In this document: piece after piece, positions 1 to 8,802 of the stretch | Numbering within the stretch: the first letter of the stretch is position 1 | How the letters are laid out: each line of letters opens with the position of its first letter | Assembly (NCBI RefSeq): GCF_003664255.1 | Contig: NZ_RCCV01000001.1 | Coordinates: 4,650,001 to 4,714,000 of the forward strand | Reading direction: 5' to 3' | DNA: 64,000 nt | DNA from: Micromonospora sp. M71_S20 | Lineage (GTDB): Bacteria > Actinomycetota > Actinomycetes > Mycobacteriales > Micromonosporaceae | Notes under the pieces: model-generated | The model's database searches: none | Told to the model about the DNA's origin: nothing | What the model saw: the letters and a program-made list of their open reading frames with translations, nothing else | Translations under genes and position numbers: made by a program

Positions 1-762
1 TACGTCCGGGCGGGCGTCGATGAGCCGGTCGGCGAGCAGATCGGGCCAGCGCCTGTTGGCGTTGACGGTGCTGCCGTTGCCGTCGGCGATGGAGTCGCCG
101 AAGACCACCACCGAGCCGGGGCTGTGCCGGCGCTGCACGTCGATGCCCGACAGGAAGAACCAGCAGCAGTTCGGCCGGATCGTGAACCCGGCCCCGCCGG
201 CGGCGGAGGTCAGGTCGGTGGCGCCGATGAAGTTGGTCTGCCGGGACTGGCCGTGGAAGGTCACCGGCCCGGTCGGGGTCGGGAAGTGCACCGTCAGCAC
301 CAGGTCCTGCTGGTCGCCGACGGGCAGCGCGACGGGATCGCTGACCAGCTCGGCGCCGCGGTTCATGGTGGCCGAGGTCGCGCCGCCGAAGGTCAGCGTC
401 CGCAGGGTCGAGGTGTCGATGTCGGACAGGTCGTCGGGGGTCGCGGTGTTCGGCTTCGCGACGGTGGCGCGGCCGACCCGCACGGCCTGCTCGCCGTACG
501 AGTTGCTCAGCCGGACCCGGAACCGCTCTCCGCCGACGGTGGTGTGCACGACCATCCGTACGCTCTGGTCGTTGAGGCCGTTGTTGGTCAGGCCGGTCGC
601 GTTTCCCCTGGTGACCGCGGCGGCCCAGCTGCCCGCCCAGACCGTGCGTTGGTGGGACGCCTCGGTGTCCGACGGGCCGGCGCTGGCCACCATCGCCGGG
701 GTGCCGGCGACGAGCAGGGCGGCGGCGGACGCGACGACATGCCATCTCTTCGGAGTCGACAT
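1..762 (-). CDS. Secreted SGNH/GDSL-family hydrolase, C-terminal part outside the window
   Basis: The protein starts with an ATG at 762-760, preceded by a good ribosome binding site (GGAGG, complement of 767-771). A short charged stretch, MSTPKRWH, is followed by a hydrophobic Ala/Val segment ending near an ASA site, so it is probably a Sec signal peptide. Mature residues include TVWAGSWAAA and, near residue 225, VVVFGDSIADG, which is block I of SGNH hydrolases with the nucleophilic Ser. This arrangement, an all-beta N-terminal domain followed by a GDSL core, is that of secreted actinobacterial esterases and lipases. The catalytic His/Asp block lies beyond the window edge, so 254 codons are seen without a stop. 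It is divergent from the adenylating enzyme at 1035. The exact substrate cannot be read from the sequence. Confidence 0.88.
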   Translation of the reverse strand, partial: MSTPKRWHVVASAAALLVAGTPAMVASAGPSDTEASHQRTVWAGSWAAAVTRGNATGLTNNGLNDQSVRMVVHTTVGGERFRVRLSNSYGEQAVRVGRATVAKPNTATPDDLSDIDTSTLRTLTFGGATSATMNRGAELVSDPVALPVGDQQDLVLTVHFPTPTGPVTFHGQSRQTNFIGATDLTSAAGGAGFTIRPNCCWFFLSGIDVQRRHSPGSVVVFGDSIADGNGSTVNANRRWPDLLADRLIDARPDV

Positions 763-826
763 TGAACCTCCATCGTTGGCAGCCCAGGGCCGTCCGCTGA
801 CGGCACCGCCTGGACGATGGTCCAGA

Positions 827-856
827 AACCTAGCCGTCCCGTTTCACGACCGTCAA
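827..856 (-). promoter_or_regulatory. Promoter of the SGNH hydrolase gene
   Basis: On the minus strand TTGACG (complement of 851-856) and TAGGTT (complement of 827-832) are separated by 18 bases. This is close to the consensus for a principal-sigma promoter and gives a leader of about 60 bases before the ATG at 762. Confidence 0.6.
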
Positions 857-862
857 TCAACC

Positions 863-877
863 TGATCGACGCGATCA
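863..877. promoter_or_regulatory. 15-bp perfect palindrome TGATCG-ACG-CGATCA, candidate operator
   Basis: The arms are perfect 6-mers with a 3-base spacer. The palindrome lies directly upstream of the -35 element of the minus-strand hydrolase promoter and in the gap shared with the divergent adenylating-enzyme gene. Size and symmetry fit a dimeric repressor or activator site. No regulator gene is next to it. The rest of the 763-1034 gap holds only promoter sequence. Confidence 0.45.
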
Positions 878-1034
878 AATGTCCTCCGGTCTGGCCGGAG
901 CGCCGTTCAGGCCCTGTCCGGTGACAGCTGGTGGTACCTACGCTCACGGACGGCGGCGGTGCGGTCGCCCGACCGCCGCGCCGTCCCGGGCTGCCCGGCA
1001 CACGGCCACACTTCTGCGGCGAGGGGGCTGTCGG

Positions 1035-2630
1035 ATGACCGACCGACCGGAGCGACGGGCCGGCTACGTGCACCGGGCGCTGGAGCTGTTCGCGGGCTTC
1101 GGCGACCGGGAGGCGCTGGTCGGAAACGGACACCGGCTCAGCTACGCCGAGGTCGCCGCGCAGGTGCGCGGGCTGGCCGCGACCCTGCTCGGGCACGGCG
1201 TACGGCCGGGGCAGGCGGTGCTGCTCGCGCTCGGCAACCCGGTGGAGGGGCCGCTGGCGCAGCTCGCCCTGCACCTGCTGGGCTGTCGGACGATGTGGGT
1301 CGCCCCGGTCACCTCCCGCCGGGAGGTCGACGAGTTCGTCCGGCTGGCCCGTCCCGACGCGTTCGTCTACGACGCCCGGGACCCGACCGGCCTCGGCCCG
1401 GAGCTGGCCGCCGGGCTGTCCGGCGTACCCGTGCTCTGCCTCGGCCCGGGTGGCGCGGGCCCGGACCTCCTCGCCGCGGCCGCGCGCGCCGGGGCGGTCG
1501 AGCTGCCGGCCGAGGTGCCGGCGCCGGAGTCCTTCCTGCAGACCAGCGGCACCACCGGCACCCCGAAGCTGGTGCACCACCGGGAGAGCTTCTACGCGCA
1601 GATCCTCGCCCTGGCCGCCGACTTCCGCGCCGCCGGCCATCCGCCGCTGCGACACCTGTCGCACTCGCCGATGTGGCTGGCCAGCGGCCAGATCACCACG
1701 CTGTTCAACCTCTTCACCGGCGGGGTGCTGTTCCCCCGCGACGGCTGGGATGCGGCGCGGTTCATCGCCACCGTCGACCGGGAGCGGATCAACTCGACCT
1801 TCGTCACGCCGCCGATGCTCTACGAGGTGCTCGACCATCCGGCGCTGGAGGGCGCGGACTTCTCCGCCATGTTCATGTTCAACGTGGGCGCCGGGCCCGC
1901 CGCGCCCGCCCGCCTGCGCCAGGCCATCGCCCGCTTCGGGCCGGTGCTGCGCATCGTGTACGGCCTCAGCGAGGCCGTCGTGGTCACCGCCCTGCCGGGG
2001 TTGACCGACGACCCGGCGTACCCGCAGCGGCTGCGCTCCTGCGGGCGACCCTACGGCGACGTACGCGTCGAGGTCCGCGCCGAGGACGGCACGGTGCTGC
2101 CGCCCGGCGCCGACGGCGAGGTGTGGGTGCACACCGACCTGCGCTTCGCCGGCTACCACGGCCAGCCCGAGCTGACCGCCGAGACGCTGGTCGACGGCTG
2201 GGTCCGCACCCGCGACGTCGGGCACCTCGACGCCGACGGCTACCTCTACCTCGTCGACCGGTTGCAGGACCGGATCCTCACCCGGCGGCGCAGCTGGCCG
2301 ATCCACTGCCGCCCGATCGAGGACGTCCTGGCGGGGCACCCGCAGGTACGGGCGGCGGCGGTGATCGGCGTGCCGGACGAGGCGGCGGGCGAGCTGCCGT
2401 ACGCCTACGTGGTGCCGGCGCCCGACGCGACGGTGACCGCCGGGGAGCTGATCGACCTGGTGACCGCCGAGCTCAGCGACACCTGGGCGCCGGGCGGGGT
2501 GGAGTTCGTCGACCGGCTGCCGCTCAACCGCTCGGCCAAGGTGGACAAGCGCGCGCTGCGGGCCCGGTACGCGGCGGACCACCCGTCGTCGGTCGAGCAC
2601 CCGGAGGCGTCGATCGGCAGCCTGGCGTGA
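1035..2630 (+). CDS. ANL-superfamily acyl/aryl-adenylating enzyme (AMP-dependent synthetase/ligase)
   Basis: 531 residues. The ATG at 1035 follows a GAGGGGG ribosome binding site. The P-loop-like core motif LQTSGTTGTPKLV is near residue 165, the YGLSEA motif near 310, the RTRDVGHLDADGYL motif near 390, and the C-terminal catalytic-lysine region LNRSAKVDKRALR is near 500. The enzyme should activate a carboxylic acid with ATP and pass the acyl group to CoA or a carrier-protein thiol. No carrier protein or NRPS gene is adjacent. Its stop overlaps the start of the next gene, an MFS transporter (GTGA), so the two are translationally coupled and probably work on the same or related compound. The acid substrate is not identifiable by eye. 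Confidence 0.9.
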   Translation: MTDRPERRAGYVHRALELFAGFGDREALVGNGHRLSYAEVAAQVRGLAATLLGHGVRPGQAVLLALGNPVEGPLAQLALHLLGCRTMWVAPVTSRREVDEFVRLARPDAFVYDARDPTGLGPELAAGLSGVPVLCLGPGGAGPDLLAAAARAGAVELPAEVPAPESFLQTSGTTGTPKLVHHRESFYAQILALAADFRAAGHPPLRHLSHSPMWLASGQITTLFNLFTGGVLFPRDGWDAARFIATVDRERINSTFVTPPMLYEVLDHPALEGADFSAMFMFNVGAGPAAPARLRQAIARFGPVLRIVYGLSEAVVVTALPGLTDDPAYPQRLRSCGRPYGDVRVEVRAEDGTVLPPGADGEVWVHTDLRFAGYHGQPELTAETLVDGWVRTRDVGHLDADGYLYLVDRLQDRILTRRRSWPIHCRPIEDVLAGHPQVRAAAVIGVPDEAAGELPYAYVVPAPDATVTAGELIDLVTAELSDTWAPGGVEFVDRLPLNRSAKVDKRALRARYAADHPSSVEHPEASIGSLA

Positions 2631-3862
2631 CCCCCCGGCGGGAACTGACCGTCCTGGTCGCCGCCGACCTGATCTCCAACCTGGGCAGCCGCATCTCGGT
2701 GGTGGCCATCCCCTGGCTGGTGCTGGAGACCACCGGCAGCCCGGCGAAGATGGGCGCGGTGGTCGCCGCCGAGACGCTGCCCTACCTGCTCTCCAGCGCC
2801 CTGGGCACGCCCTGGGCGGACCGGATCGGGCTGCGCCGCAGCTCCATCCTGGCCGACGCCGGCAGCGCCGCGCTGATGGTGGCGGTGGCCCTCACCCCGT
2901 GGCTCGGGTTCGGCGCGCTGCTCGCCCTGGTCGCCCTGGTGGGCGCGCTGCGGGGCGTCGGCGACCGGGTCAAGCACGTGATGTTCCGCCCGGCCGCCGA
3001 GGCCGCCGGGGTCCGGCTGATCCGGCTGACCTCCGTCTACGACGGGTTGGGCCGGCTGGTCACCCTGCTCGGCGCGGGGCTGGGCGGGCTGCTCGTCTGG
3101 TGGTTCGGGGTGACGCAGGCGCTCCTCCTCGACGCCGCCAGTTTCGCCGCCTGCGCCCTGCTGGTCGGCCTGCTGGTCCGCCCGCCGGCCGAGGCGTCGG
3201 AACCGGCGGCGCCGGAGCGATACCTGCGCGCGCTCGCGGGCGGGTTCCGTCACCTGGGCCGCGACCGGATGCTGCTGACCATGCTGCTGGTGATCTCGGC
3301 GCTGAACATGGTGGTCAACGCGAGCGTCGCCGTCTACATCCCGCTCTGGGTGGCCGACGTGCTGCGCGGCCCCGCCGGGCTGGGCCTGGTGCTCGGGGCC
3401 TTCTCGGCCGGCGCGCTGCTGGGCAACCTGCTGTTCACGGCGTTCGGCCCCCGGCTGCCCCGGTACCTGACCTTCGTGGTCGGGGCGGCGGTCGGTGGCG
3501 CCCCACGGCTGCTGGTCCTGGCGCTGAGCGAGGAACTGGCGGTGGTGCTGACGGTGACGTTCGCCTCCGGCATCGGCATCGCGGCGGTCAACCCGCTGCT
3601 CGGGGTGGCGATCTACGAGCGGGTGCCGGCCGCCCTGCAGACCCGGGTGATCGGGCTGGCCGGGTCGCTGGCGTTCGCGGGCCTGCCGCTGGGCGCGCTG
3701 CTGGGCGGCTGGTCGGCCACCGCGCTCGGCCTCGTACCCGCCCTGCTGGTCATGGCGGCGTTCTGCCTCGTCGTCACCCTGCTGCCGCTCCTGCCCGGAC
3801 TGCGTCCACGGCCCACCGCCGCGCCGGCCGGGCGGGCGCCGGGTGTCGTGGGTCGGGCGTAG
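2627..3862 (+). CDS. Major facilitator superfamily transporter, probably an exporter
   Basis: 411 residues starting with a GTG that overlaps the upstream stop by four bases. The sequence has about twelve hydrophobic segments. An N-terminal TPRRELTVLVAADLISNLGSR stretch is followed by segments around LETTGSPAKMGAVV and ADRIGLRRS, the loop 2-3 region of drug-efflux-type MFS proteins. The C-terminus (LPLLPGLRPRPTAAPAG) is short and cytoplasmic. It is coupled to the adenylating enzyme upstream and followed within ten bases by the gene at 3872. The likely role is proton-driven export, perhaps of a product made with the neighbouring ligase. Substrate unknown. Confidence 0.88.
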   Translation: MTPRRELTVLVAADLISNLGSRISVVAIPWLVLETTGSPAKMGAVVAAETLPYLLSSALGTPWADRIGLRRSSILADAGSAALMVAVALTPWLGFGALLALVALVGALRGVGDRVKHVMFRPAAEAAGVRLIRLTSVYDGLGRLVTLLGAGLGGLLVWWFGVTQALLLDAASFAACALLVGLLVRPPAEASEPAAPERYLRALAGGFRHLGRDRMLLTMLLVISALNMVVNASVAVYIPLWVADVLRGPAGLGLVLGAFSAGALLGNLLFTAFGPRLPRYLTFVVGAAVGGAPRLLVLALSEELAVVLTVTFASGIGIAAVNPLLGVAIYERVPAALQTRVIGLAGSLAFAGLPLGALLGGWSATALGLVPALLVMAAFCLVVTLLPLLPGLRPRPTAAPAGRAPGVVGRA

Positions 3863-3865
3863 GGT
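3860..3865 (+). promoter_or_regulatory. -10 element TAGGGT of a leaderless transcript
   Basis: TAGGGT is followed by exactly six bases and then the ATG of the gene at 3872. This spacing puts the transcription start at the A of the ATG, and no ribosome binding site is visible. The -10 overlaps the stop of the MFS gene, so the downstream gene can be transcribed on its own. Confidence 0.5.
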
Positions 3866-3871
3866 CGGGAC

Positions 3872-4267
3872 ATGGCCACGTGGGAGGACGTACGCCGGAT
3901 CGCGCTGGGTCTGCCGGAGACGGGCGAGCACCCGTCCTACCAGGGGGCGCCGGCGTGGAAGGTCCGCGACAAGGCGTTCGTCTGGGAGCGACCGCTGCGC
4001 CGCGCCGACCTCGACGCCCTGGGGGTGGCGGCGCCCGACGGTCCGGTCCTCGGCGTACGGGTGCCGGACCTGGGGGCGAAGGAGGCGCTGCTCGCCGACG
4101 ACCCGGCCGTCTACTTCACCACCCCGCACTTCGACGGCTACCCGGCGGTCCTCGTCCGGCTCGACCGGATCGACCCCGACGAGCTGGCCGAGCTGATCGT
4201 CGAGGCTTGGCAGGACCGGGCGCCGAAGCGGCTCGCGGCGGCCTACCGGGCCAAGCGGCAGGCGTAA
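3872..4267 (+). CDS. MmcQ/YjbR-family DNA-binding-fold protein
   Basis: 131 residues. The sequence opens with WEDVRRIALGLPETGEHPSY, followed by AWKVRDKAFVWERPL and near the end the DPDELAELIVEAWQDRAPK-like segment. This is the pattern of the YjbR/MmcQ (CyaY-like fold) family, small cytoplasmic proteins whose role is not established; length is as usual for the family. The start is fixed by a leaderless promoter six bases upstream. Confidence 0.85.
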   Translation: MATWEDVRRIALGLPETGEHPSYQGAPAWKVRDKAFVWERPLRRADLDALGVAAPDGPVLGVRVPDLGAKEALLADDPAVYFTTPHFDGYPAVLVRLDRIDPDELAELIVEAWQDRAPKRLAAAYRAKRQA

Positions 4268-4350
4268 CCCGACCAACGCACCGTTCCCGCTGCCGTCACG
4301 GCTCACCCGGGGTCGGGCGACGGACCCTGTTCCGCACGTCGGGCGTGGGC

Positions 4351-4356
4351 TAGCGT
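4351..4356 (+). promoter_or_regulatory. -10 element TAGCGT of a leaderless transcript
   Basis: TAGCGT, six bases, then ATG at 4363: the same geometry as the element at 3860. It supports the start chosen for the SGNH hydrolase and explains the missing Shine-Dalgarno sequence. Confidence 0.5.
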
Positions 4357-4362
4357 GCCGGC

Positions 4363-5052
4363 ATGCCATCGAAGTTGACCGAATCGACGGATCCGTGGTG
4401 CCTGCGCGGCGGGGAGAGCGCGGCGCTGCTGCGCGACCACCCGTGGCGGCGCTTCGCGGTGCTGGGCGACAGCGTGGCCGAAGGGCTCTGCGAGGCCACC
4501 GACGGCTATCCCGACGTGCAGTGGGCCGACCGGATCGCCGCCGAGCTGCGGGCCGTCCGGCCCGAGCTGGCGTACCTCAATCTGGGCCTGCGAGGGTTGC
4601 GGGCGCACGAGGTGCGCGCCGCCCAGCTCGCCCCGGCGCTGGCGTTCCGCCCCGACCTGGCGCTGGTGGTCTGCGGCGGCAACGACGCCTTCGGGCGGGG
4701 GTACGACGCGGACGCGGTCGACGCGGAGCTGACCGCGATCATCGAGGCGCTACAGGCCGCCGGCGCGGACGTGATCACCGTCGGCATGTTCGACGTGTCG
4801 CTCAGCCCGGCCGTGCCCGAGCGGCACCGGGCCGGCCTCGGCGAGCGGATGCGGCGGCTCTCGGCGCACACCGGGGCCCTCGCGGAACGGCTCGGCACCC
4901 TGCACGTGCGCCTCACCGACCATCCGCTCACCGCCGACGCGTCGATGTACAGCAGCGACGGCCGGCACGGCAGCGCCCGCAGCGACGCCATCGCCGCCGC
5001 CGAGACCGTCCGCCGCCTCGGCGCCCACCTTTCGAGCACCCGACTGGGGTAA
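4363..5052 (+). CDS. Cytoplasmic SGNH/GDSL-type hydrolase
   Basis: 229 residues. Block I is FAVLGDSVAEG (residues about 30-40) with the nucleophilic Ser, block III is VVCGGNDAF near residue 103, and the C-terminal SDGRHGS near residue 198 supplies the Asp-x-x-His pair. No signal peptide is visible, so it should act in the cytoplasm, unlike the secreted member at the left edge. This compact type is common in actinobacteria and its substrate (ester of a lipid, sugar or small metabolite) cannot be told from sequence. It stands alone, convergent with the ABC transporter genes. Confidence 0.88.
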   Translation: MPSKLTESTDPWCLRGGESAALLRDHPWRRFAVLGDSVAEGLCEATDGYPDVQWADRIAAELRAVRPELAYLNLGLRGLRAHEVRAAQLAPALAFRPDLALVVCGGNDAFGRGYDADAVDAELTAIIEALQAAGADVITVGMFDVSLSPAVPERHRAGLGERMRRLSAHTGALAERLGTLHVRLTDHPLTADASMYSSDGRHGSARSDAIAAAETVRRLGAHLSSTRLG

Positions 5053-5215
5053 GGATCGGCCGAGGTCCGGTGCCGACCTGTCGGGCGTACGGTGATCGCC
5101 GAGTTGACGCGCGGCGGTCCGGTGCCGGCCGGCGTGGCGCACCTGGCCACCCTTTTCGGCCTGACCCGCTGACCGTGCCTACGCCCGACGTACGGGTCCA
5201 CCACACGGGCACCAT

Positions 5216-5245
5216 GAGGGGCGGACAGTCCCCCGCCCGCCCCTC
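5216..5245. terminator. Candidate hairpin terminator between convergent genes
   Basis: A 9-bp GC stem (5216-5224 pairs with 5237-5245) with a 12-base loop lies between the converging SGNH hydrolase and ABC permease genes. There is no U-tract, as is usual in high-GC actinobacteria. Confidence 0.4.
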
Positions 5246-5270
5246 CCCCGTCATGGCATCCGGTCGCGGC

Positions 5271-6014
5271 TCACTCCCAGCGGAAGTAGCGGGCCGCGAA
5301 CCCGCCCAGCACGGCGGTGAAGGCCACCATCACGGCCAGGTGCAGCAGCGTGGGCCACGAGCCCGCCCAGGCGTCCTGCACGGCCAGGGACGCGGCCCCC
5401 AGCGGGGTGAAGTCGGCGATCTTCCGCACCAGGTCCGGCATCTGCGGCCCCGGCGTCCACACCCCGGCGAAGAACATCATCGGGAAGTAGATCAGCTGGC
5501 CCACCCCCGACGAGGCCCGGGCGCTCGGCGTGACCGCCGCCACGAGCAGCGCGACGGCGCACATCGCGCTCGCCCCGAGCGTGAACGCCAGCACGAGGCC
5601 GACCGCGTTGCCGGGCGGCGGGACGTCGAAGACGGTCGCCGCCACCAGCCAGGCCAGGCCGCAGGCGAGCAGCAGTGCGCCGACGTTCACGGCCACCTGC
5701 GCGACGAGCAACGCCGTTGGCGAGACCGGGGTGGTCGCCAGCCGGCGCAGGACGCCCCGCTCGCGGTAGCTGGCCACCACGGCCACCAGCGTCACCATCG
5801 TCACCGTCGCGATGGCCAGCGTCATGGTGATGGGCAGGTAGACCTCCAGGGGAAGGCGGCCGTCCAGCTCGTCCGCCGGCTCCCGGATCCCCGGCATGGC
5901 CAGGCCGAGCACCAGGATCAGCAGGGCCGGGAACGCGATGGCGAAGAACGTACCGACCGGATCCCGGAGAAACAGCTTCGCCTCGACGCGGACGATCTTG
6001 GCAAGGGCGCTCAT
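5271..6014 (-). CDS. ABC-2-type transporter permease
   Basis: 247 residues with six hydrophobic segments. An N-terminal cytoplasmic stretch, AKIVRVEAKLFLRDPVGT, is typical of ABC-2 (DrrB-like) permeases. A YRERGVLRRLATTPVSP segment precedes the third membrane segment; ERGTxxRLxxTPVSP is the hallmark of this family. The ATG overlaps the stop of the upstream ATPase gene (ATGA). Together they form an exporter of the DrrAB kind, usually acting on antibiotics, lipids or peptides. The divergent two-component system at 6877 is probably its regulator. Confidence 0.93.
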   Translation of the reverse strand: MSALAKIVRVEAKLFLRDPVGTFFAIAFPALLILVLGLAMPGIREPADELDGRLPLEVYLPITMTLAIATVTMVTLVAVVASYRERGVLRRLATTPVSPTALLVAQVAVNVGALLLACGLAWLVAATVFDVPPPGNAVGLVLAFTLGASAMCAVALLVAAVTPSARASSGVGQLIYFPMMFFAGVWTPGPQMPDLVRKIADFTPLGAASLAVQDAWAGSWPTLLHLAVMVAFTAVLGGFAARYFRWE

Positions 6015-6745
6015 CAGTTGCTCCTGGCAGAGGTGAGGGCGAGGATCGCGTCCTCGAGGGTGGGTCGTTCGACGCCGGACACCTGGGCACCGGCGATCAG
6101 GTTGCGGGGAGTGTCGACGGCGACGACCCGGCCGGCCGCGACGACCGCCAACCGGTCGCACAGCCGCTCCGCCTCGTCCATGAAGTGGGTCACCAGCACG
6201 ACCGTGACGCCCCGGTCCCGGACCTGCCGGACCAACTCCCACGTGTCCCGCCGCGCCTGCGGGTCCAGCCCCGTGGTCAGCTCGTCCAGGATCGCCACCG
6301 ACGGGTTGCCGACCAGCGCGAGCGCGATCGACAGCCGCTGCTTCTGACCGCCGGAGAGCTTCGCGAACACCGTGTTCCGTTTGGCGGCCAGGCCCAGCTC
6401 GTCCATCAGCGCCCGCCAGTCGGCCGGATGCGGATAGAACGAGCTGTACAGGTCGAGCGCCTCCCACACCTTGATCCGATCCGGCAGTTGGCTCTCCTGG
6501 AGTTGGATGCCCAGCTTCCGACGCACCGCCGCGCGGTCCCGGCGCGGGTCCAGCCCCAGCACCCGTACCGATCCGGAGTCCGGGGCCCGGAGCCCCTCGA
6601 TGCACTCCACGGTGGTGGTCTTGCCGGCGCCGTTCGGGCCGACGAGCCCGAAGATCTCGCCCTCGTCCACGCTCAACGACACGTCGGCGACGGCGATCTG
6701 GTCGCCGTACTGCTTGCGTAGGTTCGTCACCTCGATGACTGGCAT
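6014..6745 (-). CDS. ABC-2 transporter ATP-binding protein
   Basis: 243 residues counted from the ATG at 6745, where the protein aligns as PVIEVTNLRKQYGDQIAVADVS. Walker A is GPNGAGKTTTVECIEG near residue 40, the signature is KLSGGQKQRLSIALAL near 140, Walker B is NPSVAILDELTTGLDP, and the switch His is in VLVTHFMDEAE. It drives the permease encoded just downstream. A TACCGT -10-like element ends seven bases before the ATG, so the mRNA may be leaderless. A longer in-frame opening exists upstream but has no family similarity. Confidence 0.94.
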   Translation of the reverse strand: MPVIEVTNLRKQYGDQIAVADVSLSVDEGEIFGLVGPNGAGKTTTVECIEGLRAPDSGSVRVLGLDPRRDRAAVRRKLGIQLQESQLPDRIKVWEALDLYSSFYPHPADWRALMDELGLAAKRNTVFAKLSGGQKQRLSIALALVGNPSVAILDELTTGLDPQARRDTWELVRQVRDRGVTVVLVTHFMDEAERLCDRLAVVAAGRVVAVDTPRNLIAGAQVSGVERPTLEDAILALTSARSN

Positions 6746-6876
6746 GCCGACGACGGTAGGAATCTCGCAGGCCCGGGAGAATGGGCTCAACTGCCTGGTA
6801 GAGGTGTATCCAGCCCCACCCCCGGCCGGTACCCTTCCCCAGTGCGGCGGCGGTCGGTGCGACGAAGACTCGACCC

Positions 6877-8802
6877 ATGACCCGCTTCGCGCTCGCCGTG
6901 CCACGCTGCGTCGCCCTGGTCGTGCTGGGCGTGGCCGGGTTCGCCTACGGACACCTCCTCGTGGTCGGCGCCACCCTGGTGGTCATCTACCCGCTCGCCG
7001 TCTCCGGCCAGTTCCGGCTGACCGCGCTGGCGCGCCGGCTCGCCCGCGCCTGGGCCGGGGCCGACCTCCCCGACCCCGTCCGGTCGCCGCCACGCGCACC
7101 GCACCGGCGCGAGGACGGCTGGTACGCCCACGAGGGCACGTTGTTCAGATCGCCACGGCTGCCGGCGTTCCTGCTCAAGCTGGACCAGCACGCGAAGGAC
7201 CCGACGCTCAGCCGGGAATGGCTGTGGCTGATCCTCACCCCGGTCACCGGCGGGCTCCCGCTCCTGGTGCCGCCCGCGCTGATCGCGGCCGGCGTGTACG
7301 TGCTCGCCTCTCCTCCCTGGGATCCCGCGTGGTCGGTGCCGGTGGCTGTCGGGGCCGTCGTGGCCGCGTTCCTGCTCGCGCCGGGTGCGCTGCGGGCGTA
7401 CGGGCTGTGGGCCGGCGTGCTGCTGGGGCCTGGGAAGCCGCCGCAGACGGCGGTCGGCCGGTGGGTCACCCGGACGTCGGCCGCGACCTGGCGGGGGGCC
7501 GGCCTGGCCGGGCTCTCCCTCGCCGCGTTCGGCGGCCTGCTGCTCAACCTGCTCGCCGCAGCCGTCTCGTGGGGCGGGCTGCTGCCCTACACCCTGCCGG
7601 TCACGCGGTCACTTGTGCAGCTCTACCGGCGCCACGTCGGCCGGTGGACGGGCACCGACCTGCCCGCACCGTACCGGCCGTACCCGCCGTCGCCCAGCCC
7701 CGCCGAGGACGGCAACTACCGGGTCGGGCGGGTCCTGTACACCGACCTCCCGGCGGCCGTCCAGGGTCAGCGGCCGGGGTGGTTGTTCGGCGACCCGGCC
7801 ACCTGGCGGGACCAGCTGTGGTCACTGGGCTCGGTCGTCCTGGCCCCGCTCTCGTTCGTCCCGGCGGTCCTGGTCGCCTTCGGGTTCTACGGCCTGTTCT
7901 GTCAGCCTTTGACATGGGTGGGCTGGGCGGTGCCGATCGGCCTGCTCACCGGCTACTGGGCCACCCCGTTCTACCTGTGGTTCGGCATCGAGCACGTCGG
8001 CCTCGTCGCGCCGTGGTTTCCGGACTGGGCGAGCATGCCCGGCGGGCTGGTCATGACGCTGCTCGGGCTCGGCCTGGCCAGCCCACTGATGAGGCTGCGG
8101 CTGTCGTGGGACCGGCTCCTGCTCACCCCCACGGCGGCCACCGTGCTCGCCTCGCGGGTCGCGCACCTCGCCACCACCCGGGCCGACGCCGTCGACGTGC
8201 AGGCGGCCGAACTGCGCCGCATCGAACGCGACCTGCACGACGGCGCCCAGGCCCGGCTCATCGCCGTCGGGCTCGGCCTGGCCGCCGTCGCACGGCTCAT
8301 GGAGACCGACCAGGTGCGCGCGCGGCGGCAGCTGGAACAGGCGCAGGAGACGTCCGCCGCCGCGCTGGCCGAGCTGCGCGACCTGGTACGCGGCATCCAC
8401 CCGCCGGTGCTCGCCGAACGCGGACTCGGCGACGCGATCCGGGCGCTCGCGCTCGACACCCCGCTGCCGGTGGACGTGGACGTCGACCTGCCCGGCCGGT
8501 TCGACGCACCGGTCGAGTCCGCCGCCTACTTCGTCACCTGCGAGGCCCTCACCAACGCGGCCCGCTGCGCGCCCCGCATCTCGGTCTCGCTGTCCCACCG
8601 CGACGGGACGCTCCGGATGGTGGTGACCGACGACGGCCCCGGCGGGGCCGACCCGGCCAGGGGAACCGGGCTGCGCGGCATCCAACGGCGGCTCGCTACA
8701 TTCGACGGGACCCTGACCCTGCACAGTCCGCCCGGCGGACCCACCGTCGTCACCATGGAGATCCCGTGCGCGTCGTCCTCGCCGAGGACCTCCACATCCT
8801 GA
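6877..8802 (+). CDS. Sensor histidine kinase, NarL/DesK type, with membrane sensor domain
   Basis: 641 residues. The N-terminal half (1-430) is hydrophobic, contains several pairs of membrane segments and has two similar sensor-like blocks, the second starting near YRRHVGRWTGTDLP. The dimerisation/phosphoacceptor helix is RIERDLHDGAQARLIAVGLG with His454, the HisKA_3 pattern. The HATPase domain follows with VTDDGPGGADPARGTGLRG near residue 590. The partner response regulator starts inside its last codons. Divergent ABC-2 exporter genes 130 bases away suggest that it senses an envelope-active compound or stress and controls export; the signal itself cannot be read. Confidence 0.92.
   Translation: MTRFALAVPRCVALVVLGVAGFAYGHLLVVGATLVVIYPLAVSGQFRLTALARRLARAWAGADLPDPVRSPPRAPHRREDGWYAHEGTLFRSPRLPAFLLKLDQHAKDPTLSREWLWLILTPVTGGLPLLVPPALIAAGVYVLASPPWDPAWSVPVAVGAVVAAFLLAPGALRAYGLWAGVLLGPGKPPQTAVGRWVTRTSAATWRGAGLAGLSLAAFGGLLLNLLAAAVSWGGLLPYTLPVTRSLVQLYRRHVGRWTGTDLPAPYRPYPPSPSPAEDGNYRVGRVLYTDLPAAVQGQRPGWLFGDPATWRDQLWSLGSVVLAPLSFVPAVLVAFGFYGLFCQPLTWVGWAVPIGLLTGYWATPFYLWFGIEHVGLVAPWFPDWASMPGGLVMTLLGLGLASPLMRLRLSWDRLLLTPTAATVLASRVAHLATTRADAVDVQAAELRRIERDLHDGAQARLIAVGLGLAAVARLMETDQVRARRQLEQAQETSAAALAELRDLVRGIHPPVLAERGLGDAIRALALDTPLPVDVDVDLPGRFDAPVESAAYFVTCEALTNAARCAPRISVSLSHRDGTLRMVVTDDGPGGADPARGTGLRGIQRRLATFDGTLTLHSPPGGPTVVTMEIPCASSSPRTSTS

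Noticed and set aside
763..1034. A short plus-strand frame starting at 879 as a longer N-terminus of the adenylating enzyme
   Set aside because: The added residues are low-complexity, while the ATG at 1035 has a strong ribosome binding site and fits the family start.
5092..5172. 26-codon frame ending VAHLATLFGLTR, which looks like the end of a longer protein
   Set aside because: It could be a gene remnant, but it is too short to name, has no upstream continuation and lies in a convergent gap. Not listed as a feature.
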